A stretch of 64,000 nt of DNA from Nannocystis sp. RBIL2. GTDB lineage: Bacteria > Myxococcota_A > Polyangia > Nannocystales > Nannocystaceae. Below the pieces are notes generated by a model. The model saw only the letters and a list, made by a program, of their open reading frames with translations, had not been told where the DNA came from and did no database searches. Shown here piece after piece: positions 47,734 to 55,346 of the stretch (the stretch's first letter is position 1; each line of letters opens with the position of its first letter). The stretch lies in contig NZ_JAPNJW010000002.1 of assembly GCF_026626745.1 (NCBI RefSeq), forward strand, positions 2,008,151-2,072,150. The letters are read 5' to 3'. Made by a program: the position numbers and the translations under genes.

Positions 47734-50079
47734 ATGGCGAACCAGGATCCTCGTACTCCTTCTCGACCGACCGGGGCTCCGACCCGGTCCCTCTCCCAAC
47801 GACTTCGTCCCTTCCTCCGCCGCGACCTCCGGTCGCGCACCGCCTCGGCCCTGGTCGCCGCGACCCTGATCAGCGGCCTCACATGGCTCGGGACCTCCGC
47901 GCTGACGCGCATGGACAGCCCCGCCGCTCAGGACGTGCGGGTCGCCGTCGGCCTCGAGGACGCCTGGGCCGTGTGCGACGGCCCGCAGATGCCGCGCTGC
48001 AGCTTCGACGACCGCGAGCAGGCCGTCGTCGACCGCGAGTTCGCCGCCCAGCAGCGCGTGCGGATCGCCGTCTTGACCGAGCTGCGAGCGCGCGTCGACC
48101 AGGTCGTCCGCAACCTCGACCGCGCCGAGTCGATCCTGCGCCGCGAGACCGTCGACCTGCGCGGCGACCTCCTCGGCGGGCGCCAGGACCTGCAGGAGCT
48201 CCTGCTCACCACCGTCGATCTTCGCCCGCTGACCACCCGCGACGAGGATCTGGCCCGCACCGCCGCGCTGCAGGCCGCCGCCTTCGCGGTCGACGTCGAC
48301 AACGGCAAGCTCGGCGAGCCCGCCGGTCCGCTGCTGCGCGAGCTCGGGGCCCAGCGCCGTCAGCTGACCGCCCTCGCCGCTCGCGTCGATCGCCTCGAGC
48401 GGCGCGACGGCGCCGTCGCCATCGACACCAACGGCACCGATCGCCAGGCGCTGTGGGCCGACCTCTTCAACAACGACCCGTACGGCGACGGCGGCCAGCT
48501 CGCCAGCTGGGTGCTGAGCTCGGGCGGCCTGCCGCACATCTCCAACACCCTCGCCAACCTCGCCCAGGGCGACATGCGGACCCTCGCCGAGGCCGTGTTC
48601 AACCCCGGCGCCGCGCTGTGGCAGGGCGGCCTCGTCGATCCGATCGCCGAGTTCACCGCGCTGCAGAAGCCCTCGGTCCGCTACCGTTCGCCGGTCTCCG
48701 AGAGCCAGCGCGGCCAGCTGATCGGCTCGGTGCTGTTCGGCTTCGCCGCCTTCATGCTCCTGCTCGTCGGCCCGGTCGTCACCGCCACGCACACCGCTCG
48801 TGAGCGCGAGGCCGGCACCTTGCCCGTCCTGCGCATGACCGGCCTGTCCGCGGGTGACCTCGCCCTCGCCATGTCGGTCGGGCCCAACGTGTTCGCCATG
48901 GTCGCCGGCGCCTTGCTGCTGCTGCCCGCGCTCGCGCTGCTCGGCCTCACCGTCGGCGTCGCCCCGCTGCTGCTGCCGCTCGGCCTCCTGGTGCTCTTCA
49001 CCGGCGCCACGCACCTCACCGCCATCGGCCTCGGCGACGCGCTCGGCCAGCGGGTCAATGCCCTGCTCGTCGGCGCCTTGATGGCCGTCGGCATCGCCGG
49101 CGCCGGCCTCTTCGGCACCGCGCTCGTCGGCGCCAACATCGCCAGCGCCGGCCTCCTCCTCGGCCCGCTGCCCGCGGTGCTCGGCGGGATCCTCGGCTTC
49201 ACCGGCCTGCCCGGCTCCGCCGACCTCGTCACCGCCGGCGACCCCGAGCTCGGCTCCTCCTTCCTCGCCTACGCCGTCGGCACGCAGGTCATGCTCGCCA
49301 CGATCTGCCTGTTCAGCTGGCGCCGGCGCGTCGAGCAGGCCTGGGCTCCGCTGTTCCGCCCCGCCGAGGGCATCGCGCTCGCGCTCGCGTGCGTCGGTTG
49401 CTCGGGTCTCACGCTGCTCGACCTCTCGTCGCGCACCAACACCCAGACCTTCGACGGCCTCAACCTCGTCACCTTCCTCGCCAGCGGCTTCCTGCTGCCG
49501 GTGCTCGGCTGGTTGCTGGTCGCCAGCCTGCGCCGTCCGGCCCGGGCGCACGCCGTGCCGAGCCACGTCGAGGCCCGCGGCGCCTTCCTGCGGTTCCAGG
49601 GCGTCCTCACCGTCGCCATGCTCGTGGTCGGCTTCGCCTACAGCGCGGTGATGCAGCGCAACGGCCTCGCCGGCGAGCAGAGCGAGATCATGTACGCCAC
49701 CCTGACCCAGGTCCTGCTGATCGCCGAGACCGCGGTCGCCACCCTGCTGCTCGCCTCGCGCAAGCGCGACGGCAAGCTCGGCATCGGCATGATGGGCGGC
49801 GCCCTGCTCCTCCTGCAGATCGTCTTCGCGGTGCTGGTCTACCGTCTCGAGGTCGACCACGTCGCCCTCACGCACAGCGCCGGCATGCCGTTCCTCTACG
49901 GCATGAACGCCTCGCCCTACTGGATCGCCCTCATGATCCTCACCTGGGGCGCGGGCTTCGGCCTCATCCTCACCGCCCTCCTGCGTGAGCGCGACCAGGC
50001 CCGCGCTGCCGCGGCCGACGCCGACGAGCAGGCGGACGAGGACGCCGACGAGGAGCGCCGCGGTCGCTGGCTGCACTGA
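47734..50079 (+). CDS. ABC-2-like membrane transporter subunit with large extracytoplasmic domain
   Basis: A 781-aa protein. ATG 47734 is chosen over an earlier frame start because AAGGCGGG precedes it and the protein reads well from there. One helix near residue 40 is followed by a long soluble region (about 60-330) with coiled parts (RVRIAVLTELRARVDQVVRNLDRAES). About ten helices follow. The loop TATHTAREREAGTLPVLRMTGLSAGDLALA is the cytoplasmic coupling motif of ABC-2 type permeases. The tail is acidic. No ATPase gene is adjacent, so its partner must be elsewhere. Export or envelope remodelling is likely; substrate unknown. Confidence 0.7.
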   Translation: MANQDPRTPSRPTGAPTRSLSQRLRPFLRRDLRSRTASALVAATLISGLTWLGTSALTRMDSPAAQDVRVAVGLEDAWAVCDGPQMPRCSFDDREQAVVDREFAAQQRVRIAVLTELRARVDQVVRNLDRAESILRRETVDLRGDLLGGRQDLQELLLTTVDLRPLTTRDEDLARTAALQAAAFAVDVDNGKLGEPAGPLLRELGAQRRQLTALAARVDRLERRDGAVAIDTNGTDRQALWADLFNNDPYGDGGQLASWVLSSGGLPHISNTLANLAQGDMRTLAEAVFNPGAALWQGGLVDPIAEFTALQKPSVRYRSPVSESQRGQLIGSVLFGFAAFMLLLVGPVVTATHTAREREAGTLPVLRMTGLSAGDLALAMSVGPNVFAMVAGALLLLPALALLGLTVGVAPLLLPLGLLVLFTGATHLTAIGLGDALGQRVNALLVGALMAVGIAGAGLFGTALVGANIASAGLLLGPLPAVLGGILGFTGLPGSADLVTAGDPELGSSFLAYAVGTQVMLATICLFSWRRRVEQAWAPLFRPAEGIALALACVGCSGLTLLDLSSRTNTQTFDGLNLVTFLASGFLLPVLGWLLVASLRRPARAHAVPSHVEARGAFLRFQGVLTVAMLVVGFAYSAVMQRNGLAGEQSEIMYATLTQVLLIAETAVATLLLASRKRDGKLGIGMMGGALLLLQIVFAVLVYRLEVDHVALTHSAGMPFLYGMNASPYWIALMILTWGAGFGLILTALLRERDQARAAAADADEQADEDADEERRGRWLH

Positions 50080-50115
50080 TCCTCTGCGTCTCGGGCCGCG
50101 GTCGTCGACTGCGGC

Positions 50116-50145
50116 TTGAGTCCCGGGCGGCGGCAGGGCTATAAG
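50116..50145 (+). promoter_or_regulatory. sigma70-like promoter for the spermidine synthase gene
   Basis: TTGAGT (50116-50121), 18-base spacer, TATAAG (50140-50145). The transcript would have a 35-base leader containing AAAGGA, in contrast to the leaderless pattern of many neighbours. Confidence 0.5.
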
Positions 50146-50186
50146 GCCCAGCCTCCGCCCGGAGCCCGTTAAAGGACCCTGCGCCC

Positions 50187-51017
50187 ATGCCCTGGTTGTA
50201 CGAGCACTACCACGACCTCTCCGCGATCGGCCTCCACGTCACCGACAAGGTCCACGAGGAGCAGAGCCCCTTCCAGCGCATCGAGGTCTACGACACCAAG
50301 GGTCACGGCCGCCTGCTCATGCTCGACGGCATGGTCATGCTGACCGAGCTCGACGAGTTCGTGTACCACGAGCTCATCAGCCACATCCCGCTGTGCATCC
50401 ATCGCGACCCGAAGCGCGTGCTCGTCGTCGGCGGTGGCGACGGCGGCACCGTGCGCGAGGTGCTGCGGCACCCCGGCGTCGAGCGGGTCGTCCTGTGCGA
50501 GATCGACGAGCGAGTCACGCGCGTCTGCCAGCAGTGGATCCCCGCCGTCGCCGGGCGCCTCGACGATCCGCGCGTCGAGCTCGTGTTCGCCGACGCCGTC
50601 GAGTACGTCCGCAACAACCCCGGCAGCTTCGACGCCATCCTCGTCGACAGCTCCGAGCCGATCGGCCCCGCCGCCGGTCTGTTCGGCGGGGCCTTCTTCG
50701 CCGATCTTCACCGCGCCTTGCGGCCCGGCGGCATCGTCAGCGCCCAGACCGAGTCGCCGTTTTACGCCGCCGACACCGTGCGCGGCGTCTTCAAGGAGCT
50801 GCGCGGCGTCTTCAAGGGTGTTCACGCCTATTACGGCAGCATCCCCACCTATCCGAGCGGGTGCTGGACCTTCGCCCTCGCGGGCGACGACTTCCGCCTC
50901 ACCGACCTCGATCCGGCTCGCCTCGCCGCGGTCGCCGGGCGCTACGTCGGCCCGAGCCTCGGCCTCGGCGCCTTCGCCTTGCCCGAGTTCGTGCGGCGAC
51001 TCGTTGAGGGCGACTGA
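50187..51017 (+). CDS. speE: spermidine synthase (polyamine aminopropyltransferase)
   Basis: A 276-aa enzyme that moves an aminopropyl group from decarboxylated S-adenosylmethionine to putrescine. Features: N-terminal beta domain with EEQSPFQRIEVYDTKGHGRLLMLDG, nucleotide motif VVGGGDGGTVREVL (80-93), VELVFADAVEYV, and the active-site loop AILVDSSEPIGPA, where catalytic Asp154 is kept but the second acid, usually Asp, is Glu157. The YYGSIPTYPSGCWTFALA segment completes the family pattern. Other steps of polyamine synthesis are not nearby. Confidence 0.94.
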   Translation: MPWLYEHYHDLSAIGLHVTDKVHEEQSPFQRIEVYDTKGHGRLLMLDGMVMLTELDEFVYHELISHIPLCIHRDPKRVLVVGGGDGGTVREVLRHPGVERVVLCEIDERVTRVCQQWIPAVAGRLDDPRVELVFADAVEYVRNNPGSFDAILVDSSEPIGPAAGLFGGAFFADLHRALRPGGIVSAQTESPFYAADTVRGVFKELRGVFKGVHAYYGSIPTYPSGCWTFALAGDDFRLTDLDPARLAAVAGRYVGPSLGLGAFALPEFVRRLVEGD

Positions 51018-51081
51018 CACCAGCGAATACGGGTGATCACACACACGCAGCGCGCGCTGCGTCGTTGTGAAGGCCGTCTGG

Positions 51082-51087
51082 TACCGT
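51082..51087 (+). promoter_or_regulatory. -10-like hexamer TACCGT, leaderless start
   Basis: Ends 7 bases before the ATG at 51095. Confidence 0.5.
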
Positions 51088-51094
51088 CGCCACG

Positions 51095-52501
51095 ATGGCC
51101 CCTCAAAACGCCCGCACCCGGTTTTCCTGCCTCGTACTGACGCTGTTGTTCGTGCCCGGGTCGGCCCTGGCGGGCCAGCCCGACGACGTCGCCGCGGCGA
51201 TCCCGATCACCTCGCCGTTCCACGAGCCGCTGGTGTTCGGCGCCGATCTCGAGCAGCCCCCGGTGCAGGCGGGCGAGTGGATCGTCTTCGCCAACTTCGA
51301 CGGCGCCGACATGAACGGCTGCGGCTGGGGCAACAACAGCCCGCAGGACAACTGCTCCACCATCTTCCAGGGTCAGGTCTTGCCGTTCACGGGCGACCTC
51401 GGCCGACGGGCCGCCGTCGTCCAGGTCATGCGCAACGACCTCGGCAAGTTCAACATCCACGTCACCGACGTCCGCCCGGCCAGCGGCGACTACGACATGG
51501 AGATGATCGGCGACTGGAACCCTGCCCCGGGCGGCGGCTTCGCCGGGGTCGCCCCGAGCATCGACTGTTTCAACAGCGACGGCGGCGAAGTCAGCTTCAC
51601 CCTCGACTACACCAGCTCGCCGACCGGCATCGCCAAGGCGGTGCTGCAGGAGATCGCCCACACCTGGGGCCTCGAGCACGTCGAGTCGAAGTCCGACCTC
51701 CTCTACCCCACCACCCAGAGCGTCCCCGACCCGACCTTCGTCGACGAGTGCTTCCAGATCGTCCGCCTCGACGACAGCAACGAGCCGGTGCCCGAGAACA
51801 ACATCCAGTGCCCCAACCAGCACTCGCAGTTCTGCAACGGGAGCAACTTCCAGAACAGCTACCAGGAGCTCCTCCAGATCTTCGGCCCCGGTGCGCCCGA
51901 CCTGACCGCGCCGACGCTCGAGATCACCGCGCCGGCCGAGGGCGCCGAGATCGACCCCAAGTTCGACCTCAAGCTCACCGCCGCCGACAACCTGAGCCCG
52001 CAGCTGCTCACGCTGTCGCTCAAGATCGACGGCCCGAGCGCCGCCGAGCTTGACCCGACCGCGTGGCCCAGCCCCTCCGATCTGACCTTCCCGATCGCCG
52101 GCCTCGCCCCCGGCGAGTACACGGTCACCGCCACCGTCCACGACGAGGACAACAACGAGACGATCGACACCGTCCACTTCACCGTCAAGGGTGAGCCCGT
52201 CCCCGGCACCACCGGCGACGACAGCACCACCGGCCAGCCCGGCACCACCACCGGCGACGACACCACCACCGGCGACGACACCACCACCGGCGAGGCCCCC
52301 ACCACGGGCGACGGCAGCGGCGACCCGACCACCGGCGTCACCAGCGCGACCGGCGGCGTCACGGACTCGGCCACCACGGGCGACCAGAGCGGCGGCGACG
52401 ACGGCTGCGCCTGTCGATCGGACCTCGCTCCGACCTCCGGCGCCCCGGCCCTGCTCCTGCTCCTGGGCCTCGCGCGCGGGCGTCGGCGCGCCCGCGCCTA
52501 G
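51095..52501 (+). CDS. secreted metzincin-like protein, first zinc His replaced by Gln, C-terminal anchor
   Basis: A 468-aa precursor with a signal peptide (SCLVLTLLFVPGSALAG). Residues 185-195 read QEIAHTWGLEH, the metzincin pattern HExxHxxGxxH with the first His changed to Gln. Cys-rich parts before and after may form disulfides. A bacterial Ig-like unit follows (LTAPTLEITAPAEGAEIDP ... VHDEDNNETIDTVHFTV), then a TTGDD repeat linker (about 368-430) and a MYXO-CTERM-like tail: CAC, a hydrophobic helix (APALLLLLGLARG) and a run of Arg. It is likely exported and held at the surface. The next gene is a paralogue with the same Gln. Confidence 0.75.
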   Translation: MAPQNARTRFSCLVLTLLFVPGSALAGQPDDVAAAIPITSPFHEPLVFGADLEQPPVQAGEWIVFANFDGADMNGCGWGNNSPQDNCSTIFQGQVLPFTGDLGRRAAVVQVMRNDLGKFNIHVTDVRPASGDYDMEMIGDWNPAPGGGFAGVAPSIDCFNSDGGEVSFTLDYTSSPTGIAKAVLQEIAHTWGLEHVESKSDLLYPTTQSVPDPTFVDECFQIVRLDDSNEPVPENNIQCPNQHSQFCNGSNFQNSYQELLQIFGPGAPDLTAPTLEITAPAEGAEIDPKFDLKLTAADNLSPQLLTLSLKIDGPSAAELDPTAWPSPSDLTFPIAGLAPGEYTVTATVHDEDNNETIDTVHFTVKGEPVPGTTGDDSTTGQPGTTTGDDTTTGDDTTTGEAPTTGDGSGDPTTGVTSATGGVTDSATTGDQSGGDDGCACRSDLAPTSGAPALLLLLGLARGRRRARA

Positions 52502-52528
52502 CCCACTGCGCGGCCGCGCCAAACCGCG

Positions 52529-52534
52529 TACCCT
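52529..52534 (+). promoter_or_regulatory. -10-like hexamer TACCCT, leaderless start
   Basis: Ends 6 bases before the GTG at 52541. Confidence 0.5.
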
Positions 52535-52540
52535 GGCCCC

Positions 52541-54052
52541 GTGAACCTCGCCCTCGCCCCCGCCCTGCTCGCCGCGCTGACCCGCGCCGGCGACCCGGGC
52601 GCGGGCGCGAGTGCTGTCCCCGAGGCCCTGTCCCGAAGTACAGCCGCCCTGGTCGACTCTGCTGTCCCCGCGGCCCTGTCCCAAAGTACAGCCGATGCCG
52701 CGGCCTCGCGGCCCGCCTCGCCTGTCCCTTCGGCCCTGTCCCAAAGCGCAGGCGGCACATCTCGGTCGGCCTCGACTGTCTCCGCCGCCATGTCCCAAAG
52801 CACAGCCGCCGCGACGGATCCGTCCCGAAGTACAGCCCTCGACCTCCGCACGAGCGCCGCCCGCCCCGCCGCAGAGCCCCTGCGCCCCGCCTTCACCCCG
52901 CCGCTCGCCGCCCGCGGCCTCGACGCCTTGCCGGCCGAGCCCGGCACTCCGCACACCCTCTACGTCAACTTCGACGGCGCCGTCCTGCGGCGCGGCTGCG
53001 GCAACGACTCGCGCCACGACTGCAGCACCCTCGCCGACATGTTCGACGGCTACATCGGCCCGTTCGTCGGCACCGAGGCGCGGCGGGTCGCCATCATCGA
53101 GTCGGTGCGCAAGGACCTGCGGGAGATCGGCGTGCGCACCACCTGGCGGCGCCCGCCCGACGATCCCGGCTACACCATGGTCCTCTACGGCGACATCGGC
53201 GCCCAGGACTTCGCCGGCATCGCCCCGTACATCGACTGCGGCAACCTGTGGGCCAACGACACCTGCTTCGCCGGCGCCTTCCAGGGCTCGAACACCGGCG
53301 CCACCATCATCTTGCAGGAGGCCGCGCACACCTGGGGGCTCGAGCACGTCAACAGCCCGTTCGACAACCTGCACCCGTTCGTCGAGGCGCCGACCCCGTA
53401 CTTCCAGGATCAGTGCAACAAGATCGTCGCCAACACCGACCTCGTCGAGACCGCCGGCGTGTGCAACCTGGTCCACGAGATGTTCTGTGAGACCGGCTAT
53501 CAGAACAGCTTCCAGGAGCTGCTCTACCTGTTCGGCCCGGCCCAGCCCGACATCGTCGCGCCGACCCTGAAGCTGACCAGCCCCGTCAACGAATCCTTCC
53601 ACGTGCTGCCGGTCGAGCTCTCGCTCTACGGCGACGTCGACGACGACCTCGAGCCGCAGTTCTACGCCGTCGACATCCAGCAGGACGGCCAGACGATCTT
53701 CAGCGACGAGGCGCTCCGCGTCGACCTGCGGCTCAAGAACCCGCCGCCGGGCACCTACGACCTGCTCGTCACCGTCCGCGACGAGGGCGGCAACGCCGGC
53801 AGCGACCGCGTGCGCTTCACGATCCTCCCCGAGGGCAGCGAAGATCCGGACAGCACCACCGGCGACGTCGACGGCACCGGCGACACCGGTGACACCGGCG
53901 AGACCGGCGGCCTGTCCGAGCAACAAGGCTGCGACCTCGGCATCACCGCGGGCGGCCCGGCCTGGCTCGTCGTGCTCGCGCTCGGGCGCCGGCGCCGGCG
54001 CTCGCTCGCGGCCCGCGACACCGCGCTGGCAACCCCGTCCGCGCCGCGCTAA
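52541..54052 (+). CDS. second secreted metzincin-like protein with palindrome-encoded repeat region
   Basis: A 503-aa paralogue of the preceding gene. A short hydrophobic start is followed by about 75 residues of Ala/Ser-rich repeats (AVPEALSRSTA, AVPAALSQSTA, PVPSALSQSAG, TVSAAMSQSTA) that the upstream paralogue lacks and that are encoded by a palindrome array. From about residue 135 the fold resembles its neighbour: LYVNFDGAVLRRGCGND, then QEAAHTWGLEH at 259-269 with Gln in place of the first His, an Ig-like unit, a short TGDTGDTGETG linker and a C-terminal helix with Arg-rich tail after QGCDLG. Whether it is a peptidase is doubtful. Confidence 0.75.
   Translation: MNLALAPALLAALTRAGDPGAGASAVPEALSRSTAALVDSAVPAALSQSTADAAASRPASPVPSALSQSAGGTSRSASTVSAAMSQSTAAATDPSRSTALDLRTSAARPAAEPLRPAFTPPLAARGLDALPAEPGTPHTLYVNFDGAVLRRGCGNDSRHDCSTLADMFDGYIGPFVGTEARRVAIIESVRKDLREIGVRTTWRRPPDDPGYTMVLYGDIGAQDFAGIAPYIDCGNLWANDTCFAGAFQGSNTGATIILQEAAHTWGLEHVNSPFDNLHPFVEAPTPYFQDQCNKIVANTDLVETAGVCNLVHEMFCETGYQNSFQELLYLFGPAQPDIVAPTLKLTSPVNESFHVLPVELSLYGDVDDDLEPQFYAVDIQQDGQTIFSDEALRVDLRLKNPPPGTYDLLVTVRDEGGNAGSDRVRFTILPEGSEDPDSTTGDVDGTGDTGDTGETGGLSEQQGCDLGITAGGPAWLVVLALGRRRRRSLAARDTALATPSAPR
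52613..52837. repeat. in-frame array of palindrome units, about 50-bp period
   Basis: Four units of about 33 bases begin at 52613, 52661, 52720 and 52774, plus a partial at 52820. Each has the form CTGTCCC, 3-5 bases, GGCCCTGTCCC, a CGAAG or CAAAG loop, then TACAG or similar. Steps are 48, 59, 54 and 46 bases. All are in the same reading frame. Spacers between units are unrelated to each other. Confidence 0.8.
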
Positions 54053-54061
54053 AGGAGACCC

Positions 54062-54802
54062 GTGACGCACCGCCTGCGCCTCGCCCCGTTCGCCCTCGTG
54101 TTCCTCGTCGCCTGTCCGCAAGCACAGGCGCCCGCGCCCACGCCCAGCGTCGGCGGCGCGCACCCGGCCCCGGCCGACCCGCGCGTCGTCGAGGACTCCG
54201 GCGATCTCTACGCCGCCCAGAGCGCCCCGAGCGTGGCCAAGCAGCCCGAGGCCGAGCCGGTCAAGTCGCCGGGCACCGGTCGCCCCGACGAGACCAACGG
54301 TGTCTGCCGCCTCTACGCCCCCGAGCTGCCCGACCCGGGTTGCTGCGAGCACACTCTCGGCTTCGACAGCAAGGTCGCCGCCGAGACCTGCGGCCTGCAG
54401 GTCTACCTCGGCGAGTCCTACCACAACAGCTGCGGCTTCTACTTCGTACCCCAGCCCAACACCCCGGCGCAGTGGTTCCGGATCGCCACCATCATCGGCG
54501 ACACCCCGCAGAAGGCCGCCGAGGACAACCTCTACACCATGCGGCGCACCGACCCGAAGGTCACCGTCGAGCCCGTTCCCGACGTCCCCGGCGCCTTCTG
54601 GACCAAGCAGAACGAGTACCGCTGGGCCTTCTTGCCCGGCTGGAAGACCGTCCGCATGTTCGCGTGGAAGACCACGAGCTGCAGCGACGACAAGATCGGC
54701 GGCCTGCTCCGCCACATCATCGCCGCCCCCGAAGCGGTCACCGCCCCGCGCCGCGACGGCCTCGTCCCCGTCGCCACCCCGCCGCCCGCGCCTGCCCCCT
54801 GA
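54062..54802 (+). CDS. lipoprotein of unknown function
   Basis: A 246-aa protein with AAGGAG (54053-54058) before the GTG at 54062. The signal ends in LVAC (lipobox), and the codons of the Cys lie in a palindrome (54111-54128). A Pro/Ala linker to about residue 75 is followed by a Cys-rich region (CRLYAPELPDPGCCEHTLGF, AAETCGLQVYLGESYHNSCGFYF) and a mixed fold ending KTTSCSDDKIGGLLRHIIAAP. The cysteines suggest disulfides in the periplasm or outside. No family recognised. It ends 9 bases downstream of the metzincin-like pair's operon-like spacing and may be transcribed with it. Confidence 0.6.
   Translation: MTHRLRLAPFALVFLVACPQAQAPAPTPSVGGAHPAPADPRVVEDSGDLYAAQSAPSVAKQPEAEPVKSPGTGRPDETNGVCRLYAPELPDPGCCEHTLGFDSKVAAETCGLQVYLGESYHNSCGFYFVPQPNTPAQWFRIATIIGDTPQKAAEDNLYTMRRTDPKVTVEPVPDVPGAFWTKQNEYRWAFLPGWKTVRMFAWKTTSCSDDKIGGLLRHIIAAPEAVTAPRRDGLVPVATPPPAPAP
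54111..54128. repeat. dispersed palindrome CCTGTCC-gcaa-GCACAGG over a lipobox
   Basis: Seven-base arms with one mismatch; the TGT of the left arm is the lipobox Cys codon. Confidence 0.55.
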
Positions 54803-54804
54803 GA

Positions 54805-54821
54805 CATGTCCTGAGGGACAT
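54805..54821. repeat. palindrome CATGTCC-tgag-GGACAT between convergent genes
   Basis: Fills most of the 48-base gap between the lipoprotein stop and the pyrophosphatase stop. A good bidirectional terminator candidate. Confidence 0.65.
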
Positions 54822-54850
54822 CGACGCGACCGGCCGTTCGTGTGCCCCCG

Positions 54851-55267
54851 TCAGCCCGCGCGCCAGCCGTCAAAGCGCGTCGCCCCCGACAGCCCGCGCG
54901 CGGCCGCCAGCGCGCGCTTGCCGAGCGCGTAGACCCGGAAGAACAGCTCGATCCCGCCCCGCTGCGCGCGTGTCAGCGGCGCCGCGCTGAAGATCACCTT
55001 CGGGTCGTCCTGGTCGACGTCGACGAAGCCGACGATCGCCACCACCGCCAGCTCGACCTCGGCCCCGGCGGGCAGGCGGCGCCCGAGCACCACTGCGTCG
55101 AGCGGATCGCCGTCGCCCGACATGACCCCCGGGACATGTCCGTAGTTATAGGGGCACGGCAGCGGCGACACGAAGTCGACGCGCCCGTCGCTGCGGCGCT
55201 TGACGACGCTCCAGCGCGGATACTCGATCTTCACCCGGCAGCGCGCCCCGATCTCCGGCAGGTCCAC
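54851..55267 (-). CDS. short family I inorganic pyrophosphatase-like protein
   Basis: A 138-aa protein, shorter than the usual 160-180. Family features: CRVKIEYPRWSVVKRR, PCPYNYGHVPG, the metal loop SGDGDPLDAVVLG (Asp52, 54, 57), then FVDVDQDDPKVI with Asp83, Asp88 and Lys90. The E. coli Lys29-Tyr-Glu31 region is replaced by VVKRR, and the C-terminal Tyr-Lys pair appears as Tyr-Ala (FFRVYALGK). It may hydrolyse pyrophosphate or a related substrate with changed specificity. The GTG start follows a minus-strand TAGACC by 6 bases. Palindromes lie inside (55121-55138) and upstream. Confidence 0.8.
   Translation of the reverse strand: MDLPEIGARCRVKIEYPRWSVVKRRSDGRVDFVSPLPCPYNYGHVPGVMSGDGDPLDAVVLGRRLPAGAEVELAVVAIVGFVDVDQDDPKVIFSAAPLTRAQRGGIELFFRVYALGKRALAAARGLSGATRFDGWRAG
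55121..55138. repeat. dispersed palindrome CATGACC-cccg-GGACATG
   Basis: Translated just before the metal loop of the pyrophosphatase, encoding HVPGVMSG. Confidence 0.5.
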
Positions 55268-55273
55268 GGCGGT

Positions 55274-55279
55274 GGTCTA
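55274..55279 (-). promoter_or_regulatory. -10-like hexamer TAGACC, leaderless start
   Basis: On the minus strand it ends 6 bases before the pyrophosphatase GTG. Confidence 0.45.
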
Positions 55280-55320
55280 CGCCAGGCCTGCCGCCCCCGC
55301 AACCCGCATGTCCCATCATT

Positions 55321-55338
55321 CCTGTCCCGAGGTACATG
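55321..55338. repeat. dispersed palindrome CCTGTCC-cgag-GTACATG
   Basis: Lies between the minus-strand TPR-like gene stop (55347) and the pyrophosphatase promoter; possible terminator for the former. Confidence 0.5.
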
Positions 55339-55346
55339 CGCCTCGC

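Noticed and set aside
52613..52837. In-frame repeat array considered as a CRISPR or integron-like array
   Set aside because: It lies within a continuous coding frame, with units of unequal spacing and no integrase.
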